From Misgurnus anguillicaudatus (Eukaryota; Chordata; Actinopteri; Cypriniformes; Cobitidae), in contig NC_073351.2 in NCBI RefSeq assembly GCF_027580225.2, positions 9,218,501 to 9,282,500 on the forward strand: a stretch of 64,000 nt of DNA, read 5' to 3'. This document shows positions 13,815-27,400 of this stretch, one piece after another (positions within the stretch are counted from its first letter, which is position 1; every line of letters begins with the position of its first letter). The position numbers were made by a program, and so were the translations under genes. The notes beneath the pieces are model-generated. The model saw only the letters and a program-made list of their open reading frames with translations. It made no database searches and was not told the origin of the DNA.

Positions 13815-13905
13815 TATTATTAGTATGTGTGTTCCCTGGGTTCAAACCCATGATCATTTGCGCTGCTATCGCAGTGCTTTACCACTGAGCTATACAGAAG
13901 CACTT
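13815..13905 (-). mobile_element. tRNA-derived SINE (DANA/HE1-like) head, antisense
   Basis: On the minus strand it reads a tRNA-like promoter: an A box TAGCTCAGTGGTA (from 13880-13892) and a B-box-like GGTTTGAACCC. The phrase GTGTTCCCTGGGTTCAAACC on the plus strand matches the second SINE piece at 15583-15690. Confidence 0.75.
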
Positions 13906-14709
13906 GCGTTGGGGCGACTGTTAAGCTAGGCTTGCTAGAGTAAAACATTAGTATTAAAAAGTTTGTCCTGGACATTTCTGCCTAATTCTCCCAATTTGCC
14001 AACTAATCTGTCACGACACATGGATAGAGAGCTCAGTCTTTGTGCCGTGGCTAATAAAGGTGTATCTTTTATTTTCAGGGTATCCGACTTTAGCCTTTTG
14101 TTGCTTTGAATTGAATGTTAATGTGTTTGGGGAACGAGGGATTTACAGTTGGGGTTTAAACACCTCTCGGGGGCTTTGTCGACTCATTTACATGAGAAAA
14201 CCTTTTTTAACCTTAATTCCACACCACACAGTTGTATTCAGCGTGGAAGCTAATGACTTTGGCTGCTCCCCGCGCCCGTTTGCTTTTCTTTAACATTTTA
14301 AAGGAGTGCTGCTGAGTGTTTGAACAAAGACGAGCCTTCACACAATGCACAAACACCGCGGGAAAAGGACGGCTGCAAGGCGTGTGGGTGAGACGGTCAC
14401 CGGGGAGTCTGGACTACTGCCTCGCTTCGTGTGTTTGATACAACATGCCAGGCACAGTAAATAAAAGAGCATGACTCTGTGTCACTAAGTTCTTTATTCT
14501 GTGCCAGAGAAATAGATCAGAAGTAAAAGAAAACACAACAGGGGATGTTGGGAATGCGAACACTTTTAAACTTTTCCTTCGTATTTAAGTTATATATGGA
14601 TATTTTACTTGCCGGTATGTCAGATGCATAAATTTGACATGCATTCTTTCACAATGTCAAGTGAGCACTTCAGATTGGTGATATATATTTTTTATTGTGA
14701 TTTTTCGGT

Positions 14710-15275
14710 AATGTGACAGTTCGGGCGTGCTCACATCATACTTAACTGGTACCTGAATACGATTGTTCCCACTCGGGCCGTCTGCACTCAAACAACACTT
14801 AATGATCCGTACCTTAGTACTCTTACATGCATTGTTTTGAAGAAAACTTGAGGATATGCACGATGAAGTTCATCATAATTTTTTGTTTATTAGGTGTGTT
14901 TGATCATTTGGCGTATGACATTAAATCCGCATGAAGGATTTAAAAGCATATTACAAGCGGTCTGCTTTCTAATCATCCTTGTGATGCTTAATGTCATAAA
15001 CCGACCGATATCAAACACACCTCTGTTATCTGGGATCGTTTGGGATGCGGTGACACACGGCTTTATGTATTTGTGCTGCGCATATCAGAGTGTTTTACAG
15101 TGACAGTTAAAGTTTTGCATTTCGCCCCCAAATCAAGTGAACCGCACCAAAGACCACCATAAGCGAATCGCACCCTGGTACAGTATAGAGCGATCACACT
15201 AGCCAAATGAGCCTTAATGTGGGGTCAAATGTACTTGGGTACAGTACGGTTCACATAATGTGAGTACACCCTTAG
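14710..15275. repeat. eroded foldback element with strong inner stem
   Basis: Imperfect palindrome. The outer parts (near GCTCACATCAT and CACATAATGTGAG) are inverted relatives. The inner stem 14892-15022 pairs AGGTGTGTTTGAT (14892-14904) with its exact complement (15010-15022), and ATGACATTAA with TTAATGTCAT. It is probably an old TIR element. No target duplication was identified. Confidence 0.55.
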
Positions 15276-15582
15276 TGACAGTGGGAATTTCTTTATGGTT
15301 TTAATGCACTTGTGTGGCGAATACTTCTTTAAGATGTCTTCAGTTTTATAGTCTTTCCATGTCTCATAATAGGAACATTAAGATGTCATCCATTTTAAAT
15401 GATGTTGGTAAATTAAATTAATGGCTGTGAATCACTTCAGACTGCGATTTAGCAACTTGTTTGTGTCAACAATGTTAACAGAAGTCTCCAAATAGCATTT
15501 TTCAAGTACTTAAAGCTTTTAGTTAAAATTGATGTGGGTATATACTGCTGTTTGTAAATATGAATTGCTTTTTCTTTTTTTT

Positions 15583-15690
15583 AACATTTATGCATTTTAC
15601 AGACAATTTTATACAAGCAACTTACAGTGCATTACATTTTATTCATGATGTGTGCGTTCCCTGGGATTGAACCCATGAGCTCTGTGCTGA
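15583..15690 (-). mobile_element. SINE fragment (DANA/HE1-like), antisense
   Basis: Contains the 3' core ACATTTATGCATTTTACAGA and CAACTTACAGTGCATT, followed by GCGTTCCCTGGGATTGAACC, the antisense B-box region also seen at 13815-13905. Truncated before the A box. Confidence 0.7.
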
Positions 15691-16637
15691 AATATACATA
15701 CATATATATATATAAACATAGCAAAACAAAAGCTCTAGTATGGACTCAAGCAACATGATATTAAAGTAATAGATCCAGACCTATTAATATACTTTCCCTT
15801 TGTATTTCATGTAATTCAATGCCTTTATTCACACAGTAATGTGCATTAGTTCTGACAAACCGCTTTAGTCCACTTTACAAATCATATTCCAGAAATTCAG
15901 CATCTATTTTCTATCCCTGTCATCGAGAAGAGATGCACTTCAAAAGTTTTACTTCCTGTCTCTAAAAAGCAAAACATTGACAGTTCTGTGTCACTTGTTA
16001 TCCACAAGTTTTGTGTGCTGAAAAGCCGTAGATTTTTTGTTTTTTTGAAAGAAATGGTAGGAATGGTTATAAGGCACCTAAACACAATATCTGAGCAGGT
16101 GTAGTATAGCCAAACTCATATTGTCGAGATGAAATTTCATCCTTACTCTCCAGACGGTCACTGTAGAGTACACACACATACACACACAGACATAGACTGA
16201 TGCTTATACTCTTGGCAGTGTCCCATCACCTGACCTGCTGTAGTACATACAGTCACACATAAGCACGCTCCCTCCTGAGTTCACCTGCAATGGCTAAGAG
16301 ACGTGCACAAACCAGTGCACACACAGTTACACTTTGACTTCTTTATTACCTGCAGCAACTTGTAGACAGAATACATACTGCAGTCTTCTCTTTTATCAAG
16401 TCTGCCCTCATTTTCCCTTGTTTTATTTTTGGACTAGAGTTACACACTTCTTTTAAACATTGAGGTTTTATGAATATGGTAAAGATTCTTTACTTTGGTA
16501 TATATTACTAGGGGTGTAACAATACATCGATGCCACACCTGAGGCCCAAAGTATACTCGGGGGTACGTTTGCCGCCGCAATTATCATCATCAGGAGGGTC
16601 TGCGGTCGCCTACACACCCTGTCCCACGTCCAGTCTA
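15691..16637. other. no gene; small TE end fragment
   Basis: Mostly unremarkable intron-like DNA with short CA runs. GGGGTGTAACAATACATCGA at 16512-16531 resembles a hAT-type terminus without a visible partner. Confidence 0.4.
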
Positions 16638-17170
16638 CAGGGTTCCCACAGGTCTGGAATTCCCACAGAATCTGGGGGAAAAATTCAAGGCCCTGGAAAG
16701 TTTTTGAAAATATACATACATAGAGAAAGGTCATTGAAAGTGCTTGGATCTATTTTATGCAAGACGTTTTCTGGAAAAAAATCCATATAATTCCCTGTGT
16801 AGTGTAGGATAATATCATAAAAATTCTACACTTTTTAAGCACACGTGCTAAACTGTTTAAAACTGTCTTTAAATGCTTATATCTTCTCTATGCGAATGTT
16901 GATTCATACCAAAATGCTTTTTTGCATAGTTGTGTTTGAAAACGTCTCGGGTTACGTATGTAACTGTTGTTCACTGAGAAGGGAACAAGACGCTGCGTCT
17001 CCCTTGCCATACTTCCCTGTAACTCTGTCTTTGGCAATATTTCAGATAGCGATATACTTCCTGGCTCCCGTGTCACCCTGTCTTGTCATTACGCCTCACC
17101 ATTGGTAAAATTTAATATAGACATTCAGACGCACTTACCCCTGGAGGCGTTCCCAAAGTGTCATCGCAGT
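16638..17170. mobile_element. composite TE, copy 1 (right-truncated)
   Basis: Starts CAGGGTTCCCACAGG, continues through TTCAAGGCCCTGGAAAGTTT, then from about 16949 holds an inner element starting GGGTTACGTATGTAAC with the stretch GACGCTGCGTCTCCCTTGCC. The same order and internal junctions recur at 41294-42003. Here the right end is missing and similarity stops after the GTGTCATCGCAG stretch. Confidence 0.7.
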
Positions 17171-18987
17171 TTCATATTGTATTTTCATTTACTTCCAAGA
17201 AATATAGAGAGCATTTTCTTCACCATAATGTTTGATCCATTTTTTGTTTGTTTGTTTGTTGTAATCTTTGTTTGCAATGGAGGATCCGCCACTTTACTTC
17301 ATCTATCCTGAATGTTTGACTTTCCTCTAAATTATGCAAATCAGTGTTGTCCTAGTGGCTTAGTAGTGTAGTCATTTATATAAAAAGTAATTTATATTGC
17401 GTATGTTAGCGCTTATCTATGGTTGAGTATACGTTGAAAACTGTCCATCTCGAGACGTACATGTGGATAAAAAGTATACCTAGCACTTAAGATATACAGT
17501 AGATTTGATGTACCTTTATTTTGACTCTCCACGTTCACGCAAGGGGAAGAGCGATGACAAATACAAATTAAAACATGGTATTATGAAAATGAACTATAAT
17601 GATTTTCACACCATAGACATTATTACCACACGTCTGAGTACTCGAAAGACTGCCCAACAAATCAATACATGCAAACAAACAACCTAAGTGAACATGCACA
17701 AGGTTAAGAAAGAAAGACATGGAGGAAAATAAATGGTCCATGGCAGGTGTAAAGATAATACTTTGGCCAACATCTTAAATTAAATCTCTATGTTTCATTT
17801 ACAGCTTGTAAAGTCCATGGCTGGGACAAGGATCTCTGTAATGCATTTGCCCTTTAACAGTGTGATGGGGAAGTGAATATATAGTTGACATAATAGAGGA
17901 CAGGTGAGCAATACGCTGGGTGCAAACCCCCCCCCCCCACCTTGCATAAGCGGTTTTCCTCTGATCTCATCTATTAGCCCAGGTCACTATCTCTCTTACC
18001 ACGGATCGCCCAGGGATCACTGCTAGCATTTAAGACCGCATGTTTGCTGGCAGGGATGAAGCAAAAGGGGTGAAAATAATTGGCTCTGGAGCCTAACCTC
18101 CATCTCATCCCATCCACCTTGTGAATGACAACAAACACGTTGCGGTCCATCCCCCTGCAACTCTATTTCTCCCTCCACAGCGTCTGATCCCTGGTGCGAG
18201 AGCTGTATCCGGATACATGCCGAAGGGTGCAATCATCTCGGGGAGGCCTACTGGATGTCTCTGCTGATTGGGTGCAACGCTTTCTGGGAAATCCAACTTA
18301 ATAATGCCACACGGATACATCACCCACCGAGCCATGATGAGCTTTGGTATGCGTAAAAATAGCATCAGTGACAATGAGCACAAAGATTGTAGGGCACAGA
18401 GGTCAAAGCTAAGAAGGAAGAAAAATTGGGGGATTGCGTAAGCAAAAGAGGGTGATTATGGAAAATTGACTGTTTAGAGAGGGATGATAAACATTGTGAT
18501 GGTGCTACAGATGGTTTGCATGTAGGGGACAGCTCTGTGGGGGAAACAATAGTGAATGGGCAACACTGTGGTCATTAAACACTAATTTGGGTTGACGGCA
18601 GAGAGATGGTGTTGATGTGTTTTCCCAGAGAGCAAAGAGCGAGTTTACAATGCTGATGAGATCCTCATTGGTACGAATGGAAGGTGTGACCTCACCGCAG
18701 AAACGTGATTACGAATTCATGGTATTCCTTCATTGTCTCTCTGCATATGTAACAACAAACTTCTGGGCCTGCTGGGCTTTGTTAGTTCACCAATACTATT
18801 TGCCCTCAATACAAATAATCGTGTCATCTGAATACCAAAGGGTTTTGCAAGACTTTATAATTGTATTAGGGAATAGCTGACCAAGTGTTTTTGGTTTATG
18901 CCTGAAAAACACCCTTTTGGTAATATAGTGCTTTATTATGAGCTCAGTGCTATTAATATATTGGCAGTGCAAAGAAATTGAAACAAA
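17171..18987. other. no gene recognised
   Basis: Intron-like sequence with a poly-C run near 17926-17938. Overlapping antisense ORFs at 18.02-18.38 kb show no family. Confidence 0.45.
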
Positions 18988-19282
18988 TTAAGTTTATTTA
19001 ACTAAGTTTGGGAGGAGCACGGTCGTGTAATCCAACCAATCAGCGTGAAGAGGTGAATATATTTAGCTGTCCCATGACAGTTTTTGCAGCATCCCTTTTC
19101 CACCCCATTGCCTCACTTTCAGCTAGTACATCCCAGTTAAAAAGGGGGGTACCATACTATGGATTCGGGATAAAATTTAGAGATTGGAGCCCTACCCTCA
19201 GACAGCATGGCAAATATGATTTATCTTATTTCCTATTGAATTCCGTATTTTATATTATACGAATATACGGTACATGTTAAGT
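18988..19282 (+). repeat. dispersed promoter-like repeat, copy 2
   Basis: Second copy of the 11666-11930 repeat: AAGTTTATTTAACTAAGTTT at the start, an AACCAATCAG box near 19034 and a weakened TATA-like stretch near 19055. It is more diverged, and its right part has an AT-rich insertion. Confidence 0.6.
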
Positions 19283-21062
19283 TGTGACATAAACACATAA
19301 ATGTTTCAACTTAGCTAAAGTTTTATCAGTAGTGATAGTCAAACTGCGGCACATGTAGACGATCAACATTCAATCTTCAGAAAAAAAACAGATTTTAGTG
19401 GAGGTGTTTTGTATTTGTTTCATTTTTATGTTATCTAATGCAAGCAAGAATGTTATTGTCATATTTTATAAGTATGTTTGATGACATTCGCATATGTGCA
19501 ATCTGCTGCAAAACAGATTTTTGAGACATCAGACAAGCTATTATAATGATTATTGTGATGGAAAATGTGTAAATGCAGATGGTATTTCACACACATTGCT
19601 TTTACGAGTGTTGCGTAATTTTGCTCATCTAGATAGCTGAGATGATGTGGTGAAGCCTTTCTTTAGACTGTATTGGACGTCTGGTGCTCAATGAAACGCA
19701 ATGACTTGTTCATTCGCCCTTAAAGGGATCACACAAAGGATCTAATACGTATGTCTCCTCTGGGTTTAAGGCATAAAAGGCACCCTTTTTAAAAATAATA
19801 AAGGTTGCTAAACTGCAGTGAAATTAACCATGAAGGCTACTGCGACGAACTGTGGGAAAATAGGATATTACGCAATAGCTTTTATGTAAGTACAGCTTGG
19901 CGCGATATAAAGGGTTGGGCTTTAATGAAAAAAATCATTGCACCTTTGCTGTTTGGATCCAGGAAATAATTTAGGGCAGTAATTTCTGAGTGATTTCCAA
20001 AGAAGCTGATAACAAGAAAATGGCTTGTTGATTAAAGTGCGGCCACACAATAAAAATGCATAATTGAGGATGATGGATCCGAAGTTGTAGTTCGTAAACT
20101 CGGAAAAATAAATGTGCACACTATTCGTAAACAGAATTTTGATTAGAGACAACATGAGTGCACACCATTGTGCAGTTTTTCTGCATATTAATATTAAGGA
20201 ATATTAAAGTAGCTACATAAAACATTGTTATAGTTGAGCAGATCCTATTTTTATAAGGTAATAGACTTTTACCCAACCCCCCCTTAAGTTACGTCTGGAG
20301 CGAACGTCATTGGAGAAATTAAATAAATGATCACAACGCAACATTTATTGCATGGCAGCTCTGTCTGTCTCCCTTTGCTTTATTTGAGATGTTAAACGTA
20401 TACTATGGAAGGAGGAACAAGTCAGTTCTTGCATCTTCAGCTCCATCGAAACCCCCCTCCGGCTACGCTTCAAAACTGTACGATAAACACCCATCATTCT
20501 AGTTGCACAGCCTCAATCAAGGTATTGTTCACAGATAGTCACGTACTCATCCTGTTCTCTTCAGCGACTGTGATTCATAAGCGAGTGTTTGTATTCTGTG
20601 GGAATCGCAGGGACCTCGGCGCCGTTTCCTGATCAGTGGAGAACAAGCCGGTTTGGAGATAGAGATGCGTTTAATAGAGGCACCCTGCATTTAACTGGCC
20701 TGCGGCCAACAGCCACAACACCGGCATGCGGAGAGCATAATAACAAGCACAGAAAGGGATGAAAAGAAAATGAGGAAATATATTTCTGTGAAGTATTACA
20801 ACATTATTTGTGAACTCACCCATCTCACCATTACGATAAATAGTACTGTAGTATTATGCTTTATTGGACATGGTATCATGATAATACCATGTTTTTATGT
20901 ATTATAGCAACAATTTGAGATTGGGTATAGAAATTGGTATTTTATTGTGAGGGGCAAACTTTGACATGGCTTACCTGTATACCCCATGAGCACAGGTACC
21001 ACCCATCAGGCCAGATCACCAGTTTATTAACATGTGTGGGGGGATTTTTGTATCATAAAGCC
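19283..21062. other. no gene recognised
   Basis: Intron-like DNA without exon or clear TE. A short palindromic ATGGTATCATGATAATACCAT lies near 20870. Confidence 0.45.
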
Positions 21063-21066
21063 TTAA

Positions 21067-21495
21067 AGGGATAGTTCTCCAAAAAATGAAAATTCGGTCA
21101 TTATTTTCTCATCCTCATATTGTTCTAAACCTGTATGAGTTTTCTTATTTTGATGAACACAAAAGAAGATATTTTGATAAATGATGGTAAGCACACAGCT
21201 GCCATAACCATTGGCTTCCATAGTAGGAAACAAATATTTTGGAAGTATTGTGAAAAATAATGAAGAAGATATTTTGATAAATGGTGGTAAGCACACAGTT
21301 GACAGTACCCATTGAATTCCATCATATTTGTTTTTTTCCCACTATGGAAGTCAATGGTTACTATAAGCTATGTGTTTAACATCATTTAATAAAAAATCTT
21401 TTTTTGTGTTCATCAGAAAAAAATCATACAGATTTACAACAACATGAGGATGAGAAAATTATGTCAAAATTTTCATTCTTGGGTGAACTCTCCCT
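21067..21495. mobile_element. TTAA-flanked foldback MITE (AGGGATAGTTC ends), copy 1
   Basis: Left end AGGGATAGTTCTCC and right end GGGTGAACTCTCCCT are inverted copies, with TTAA at 21063-21066 and 21496-21499. The inner arms also pair (TCTCATCCTCAT... against ATGAGGATGAGA). It is much more foldback in structure than a coding transposon. The same family occurs at 32300 and 42016. Confidence 0.85.
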
Positions 21496-21499
21496 TTAA

Positions 21500-24400
21500 T
21501 AAGCATATTTTCTTAACAGCAATTTTTAATATTTATACTTATATCTTATGGAAAATTTTATATGCATGATTGTTTGTTACGAATATAAATGGTCCTATTT
21601 TTTATCTATTTTTTTGTAGTTCATTTTTTAATAATTTAATTTATCCTAAATGTTTAATCATAAATATTTCATTTTTATTTACTATTCTGTACGTATATAT
21701 ATATATATATACACTGAGAAATAATTTTAAATTGAATGCATTATGTTTATCCAATTTTTACATTAAATATAATATAATATTTTACTTGAAAAATCAACCT
21801 GGAACGCCTTGGTGGTACAACCCATTTATGTCATTGAGGAAGTTATGTTGCCTATATTCTCTCACCAAAAACACACAATATCTTAATATAGAAACCAGCT
21901 ATCAGCCACAGAGTTTGAGTGACAGACTCGCAGCGAAGCCCAGAAGTTGTCTCTGGTTCTTTTGGGTTTGCAACCTTCTCATATTGGTGATGTTGCGGTT
22001 TTGGAAATGTGTAGACAATTATAGGGAGGGCAGCTACAGGACCAACTCTGTGGCAAAGCGGCCACTCCTTTCTGCCCAAAGCTAACAAGAGCATGTGCAA
22101 AGGATAAAATGTAAAAAAAGCCAATTGAAGAAACACAGAGAGATCTTTCAACACACAGCATCCGTTAGGTCACTTCGTCACGCCTGTGTCTCGCTGAGAC
22201 GTTGCAGTGGGGGAAGCGGTTAAACAGGTCCTCAGGTGAGATTTCGCTAGCGTGGGCAGATTTTGCAAGACTGGATCTACGTCTGCCTGATTACACACGT
22301 TAGCGTCTGTTTGTGTGATTTCAAAACTTGTTGACTGTGCTGTCATTGTATTCTTCGGTTAACCTCACCCCTGAGGGCAGTAGCGCGGTTTCCTCTTACG
22401 CTGCGTCAGTTTATCGTACCGCACGGCCCTGTCATCTTTCAGGTCTGAAAGTAGCCGGAGATGTGCTCAATCATACACTCCCGACGTTTTCAGACGGTCT
22501 CCTCGCCAAACTTATTCAAAAACTTGGCGAGAATTGTGAATCCTACGATTGAGAAAACACATTTCCGTGTCTGTCTTCCCAATGTGGGCCCATTAATATT
22601 ACTGCATCCTGTGACTACAGGTCTTTTGCGAATTGTTCCAATTTACTTCCAAGACTGGAAGTACATTTATTACGAACCAAATGCATCGGACAGTAAAATC
22701 CCTTGTCTGATTGAGCAAGGCGCTCCTGTATATCCGTAGCTACTTGGGGACTTCTTAGCAGGTTTTCTCATTGTGTTTGCTGTGCTGTTTTTTATTAGCA
22801 CATTGATGTTCTCCAGGCTGTTTTCACCTTATTTTCCCAGATCTGTTCCCCGGCAGGCTGGATTCGCTTAGGGGTACATCTGGTGCTTGAATCTAGGGAC
22901 TGGAACGCAGAGGATAGATGCAGGTGTGCAGTGAAACAAGATGGATATAATAAGCACTGTGAGCTTGGAAAACATTGTCGTTTCTCTGAAAACAAGAAGC
23001 TGAAGATGGACAGTCAGCACTCTATAATTACTCTCCATCCTGGTTTGTTGTTTTATCACACGACGGACCAGAAAGAGAAACCACACAACACGCGTCGGCC
23101 ATAAATTTTTTTATTCCGCTTTAAATGTACAATCCCCTGATGCTTTATTTCCCCAGCGCAGCCGTGCATTGTTGATGCCCGTGGCTTTTTTGCGAAACTG
23201 ACCCCTGCTTGTGCCATTGCATTCTGAGTCATATTTCCTTCTGCCGGGAAGGCGGTTGACATTTTAAATTCCCCTTCCTGTCCCAGCTTGCTCCTCAATA
23301 ACAGCTAGGCTATTGAACATGAAACAGTAGGATTCTGGGTGGTTGAATTTGTCCCTGTGATCTGCAACGGGAGGATGTCGGGTTACTGGGTTGCAATGAT
23401 TACAGCTCCTCTTTCAGCCATTATTTAACAAATATTATGCTCAACTGGAGCCGGTGCACCATCACCGTGTTTGAATGTATCAAATTAACACCTAATTTAA
23501 CCTTAAACGTCAGGCGACCGGACAGATTTCGCTGTCAGATCTGCAAAGAAATAGCGAACGAGCATGTTGGTATGGTCATGCACCGCTGTTCCTAATTAAA
23601 CTAATTCAATTATTCTAGACGGTGCCCATCACGTTCCAAAAATAGAGTGTGCTCTTTCTGACTTTCCTTGAGGATATTTATCTGCTGTTTTGCATCCGTA
23701 AAGCTCGCCTTAACTGCACGCATGAAAATCTGATGCTTTGTACGCTCCAGTCTTTCCTATTACGGCATTTGGATTTTTTGATGGGGTCGGGCAGCTGCTT
23801 TCTCTATCTTCGCTGTCAAGTCAATATAGCGCATACAAAGATGCCGTGTCACGTGAGATGCAAGAAAAGAGCATCATGGCACAATGCACATAAGCGCGCA
23901 CGTGAGCTGAACACACTTATATTGTTCATGCATGCTCGAAATAGGTCAGGATAGCTCAGATCAACACTGTTAAGCTTTGTTTTATAAGGCAAACTTAACC
24001 CCGTATCAGTTTTCAGATTGCCACATTTGCACAATAGGATACTTCTGTGTACAAAGTCCCAGTGGGTGCTGGTGTGTGGTTTAGATTTTGTGTTTTTTGC
24101 ACCGGCATGATGTCTGTAATGATATTGTGTTACTCTGGTTTATTTACGCAAGCTAAAAAATGCAACTGATCCTTGCTTTTATTATCCCAGCTATTATTAT
24201 CTGATAGATGACACTGTGCTGGAGACATACACAAATATGTATGATTGAAACCTATGTATAAATGCATACATCCCTTCAAAATGTCTCAAGGGGATGTCCG
24301 TGAAGAAAGACCAGCAATCTTTCTGTACCCTGTCAAACATGCAGTATGCAAATTCCCATCTCTCCTTACTCCATCTTTCTCTTTCACCATCTATTTCTCC

Positions 24401-27400
24401 TCACCTCCGCTCAGCAGACGATTGCTTGAAGGTCGCCAAGAGTTAGTGAGAGTATTGTCATGCTGTGAAAGAGTGTGAAAGGCCTTATGTTCATACTTAT
24501 GCAGATGTTCGCCGGCCTTTGGTGACTCAACCGGCATTAAAACCTCTCGAAAAGAAATTGGAAGACAAAATATAGCAAAGCTTCTCAACCTTGAATTTGC
24601 GTCCACTGTTCCCTCGAAAGGTCACGCTGATATCGAAATGACACGCAGTAGGTTGTTTTGTCTTCTAATCCGTGCATTCACCAAAAATCAGCCCTGTAAT
24701 TTTCTAGACGCTTGAAATGAAACTACAACAGAGTTGTAATTACAGGCAGTGTTCATTTTCAACTGTTTAAACAATAACAGCAACAGTGGGGAGCGTTTTG
24801 AATTGTAAATGACCGTGAAATTTCCGGCCATTTCATTTGGTCTTGTTAGGAATGTGGCGTTGCTTTGGCAGGACACCAACATTGACTGCATTTTACATCT
24901 TGCAATTATTTACAAAACATTGCTGAATCACTCTCCACATTGAAAGAAACGTTCAAGTAGGTGTGTTCTTACATCTCTTTGTTCGTAATAAACTATACTC
25001 TGTCTGACGTTGGCCCACTGCAGGGGAGATCATGATACCTCCCGTGAGATTTTGTCAGCCATTTCTGCTGTCTGTTTGTAATGTTTCAAAGTTTTTTTTG
25101 GTCCACTGCCTTCAAAATTGTACAATGGGTTCATTGATCCAATACTTTCAGGGGCTATTGAGTGACCCTGTTGAGAAGTGAGGTTTTTGTGGGTATCATT
25201 TCCCCCTGGTGGCAGGGGCCCGGCCATTGTGGGATTGGGTCTTTCAGTCAAGCACCGATAAATGATTGCAAGAGCAGCTCATACTGACATGGGCTGCTTC
25301 GCTGTAGCACTATTCAACAGTTATATGACTCACTCTTAAAATCGAGTCTTTTTCTTTAAATGGCCATTGTGGGTTAATACCCAAGTGGGCAGCACCCTTT
25401 TTGGGAAACCAGTGCGTCATGTATTAGACAATTAAAGATTATTGCAGGATCAGAGTGGCCTGTCAATTGGGCGTTAATATGGTGTCATGTTTCTGCTTGT
25501 CTGCTTCTCTGTTTCTTTTTGCCTTTACTAACAGTAAAGCAGCTACTTCCTGACACACCTGCATTGCATTACTCTTGAGAGGCTGACAGGTGACTTCTCA
25601 GGTGTGCATACCTAGTGATGCCTATAGACACCTTTGTTGATTATAGAAACAGCTGCCATCTGGTAAGGCGGGACTGGGTTCAAGTGTCACCTTTGGCTTG
25701 TTAGCTCAGCCTGTGCATGGCACAAACAACCTTGGAGCCCTGGTCTTGTCACAGTCCACCGGCCAAGCGGATTGCTGCATGCCGCATGGAAAAAAGCTTA
25801 AGCGTCAGCCCGGTCAAGTTCGGGCCTGCTCTCGCTCTGCAGGGGTGTGAGGCGGCATTAAAAACAGAAGTGGTGGCAGCGGTACAGGCCAGTGTGGGAG
25901 GATACAGTCGTCCTGCCCTTCACAGGGCTAATCAACCAAACCCGGTGCCGCCTGAGGATTGCCTCCCCCCACATATTGGGATGATAAGGACCCTGTTTAA
26001 AATGTGATGCGGCGTTGGGTTTTCTGCCTCACTAGATAGCGAGATGAAAAAACATGAGATGGCCTTGTCATCTGGCATTCTTTTAAGTAGGTCACTATAA
26101 GGTTCATTTGATTTCGGCTGAGCAAATCGGGTGCACGGCTTGGAATCGCTCATAAATATTCATGAGTGTTGTTTTTGTTGAGCTGCCTGCATATTTAATC
26201 TTTAAAGCCGAAGTATTACAATAACAAATCAAGCAATTTGTGCGGAGGACTTTTTGTCGTTTTTCCATCTAGATATGAAAATGAATAATTGCATTGGGGG
26301 TGTTTTGGGAATATAACTAGGTTATTTAATTAGAGCTGGTTTTCTTTTCCCCATAGCCTCATAAACCGTTAACTTTGATCAGTGTTGAAATAACTAAGTG
26401 CATAAATTATGGATTCACATTTTCTTGTAAAACGTCTTAATTATCACGTAGGCTAGTGTTTGCGCGTCTTTGCTTACTAGCGATCTGCAGTTCGTAACCC
26501 GTTGAATGAGTTGTAACCCGACTAGACATAAATTCTCAATGACAGCTATGATTTTCTTGGAACCGTTCTGCAAGAGTGGGAGTTCCCTGTAAAGGGTGTC
26601 ATAAAATACACACAAATGGATGAATCTAGCGCCTCATCTGTCAAGTTCGTGCGAACATCGGTGCCATGTCTTGTTAGAATAAACTCTGCTAAAGAGAGGT
26701 GATAGTTATATGAACAGATCGAGCTCTTTCGCTCCATTAGTGCCCACAAGTCAGGTTCTTCCAAAACGTACGCAAACATTCCTACATTTACATTTCAGCG
26801 AGTACAAATGCATACCTTGCGGCTAGAGATAATATGATGTTAAAACAAACTGACTGTCACATTAATTGAACATTAACCTTTCATCTAATGCCGGTTCATG
26901 AAACAGAGAAGGTTTTATGAGGATAGCTTTGCCCATGCCCATTTTTGGAGACGTTTTTAGAAACTGCCCCTCGCAGCTTAAATCAACAGCTGTAGTCCCG
27001 CTAGAAGCAGTTCATTAAATCCATAAACTTGTTTCCAATGCAAATGTGTTCAGAAGAGGAACGGTGGACATGCCTCTTAATCTGATATACACAGCACCAT
27101 GGCAACGTTGTGCTGGAGGAGCCAACTGAACAGCTTTTACATGACTTGATTATAAAAGCAACCACATCAGATTCTTGTTGTGTGAACTGTTAAAGCAATG
27201 TCGATCCAAACCCATTTGTCTTTCTTCTTTGAAATGCAATACAGGATACGATTTCGTACAATAAATCTAGATGAAAAGTCTATATAAGCTGCGCTGTCCA
27301 CTGTTACTCTTAAATCTCATATTATGAAACAGCTCAGCATTGTCAATGGAATAGTTTGCACATCTACAATACACATACAAGATTAATGATGTGTTTGGGG

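Noticed and set aside
13815..13905. Considered a tRNA gene because of A- and B-box-like sequences
   Set aside because: No complete cloverleaf can be drawn, and the same sequence recurs as a truncated copy at 15583-15690, so it is a SINE head.
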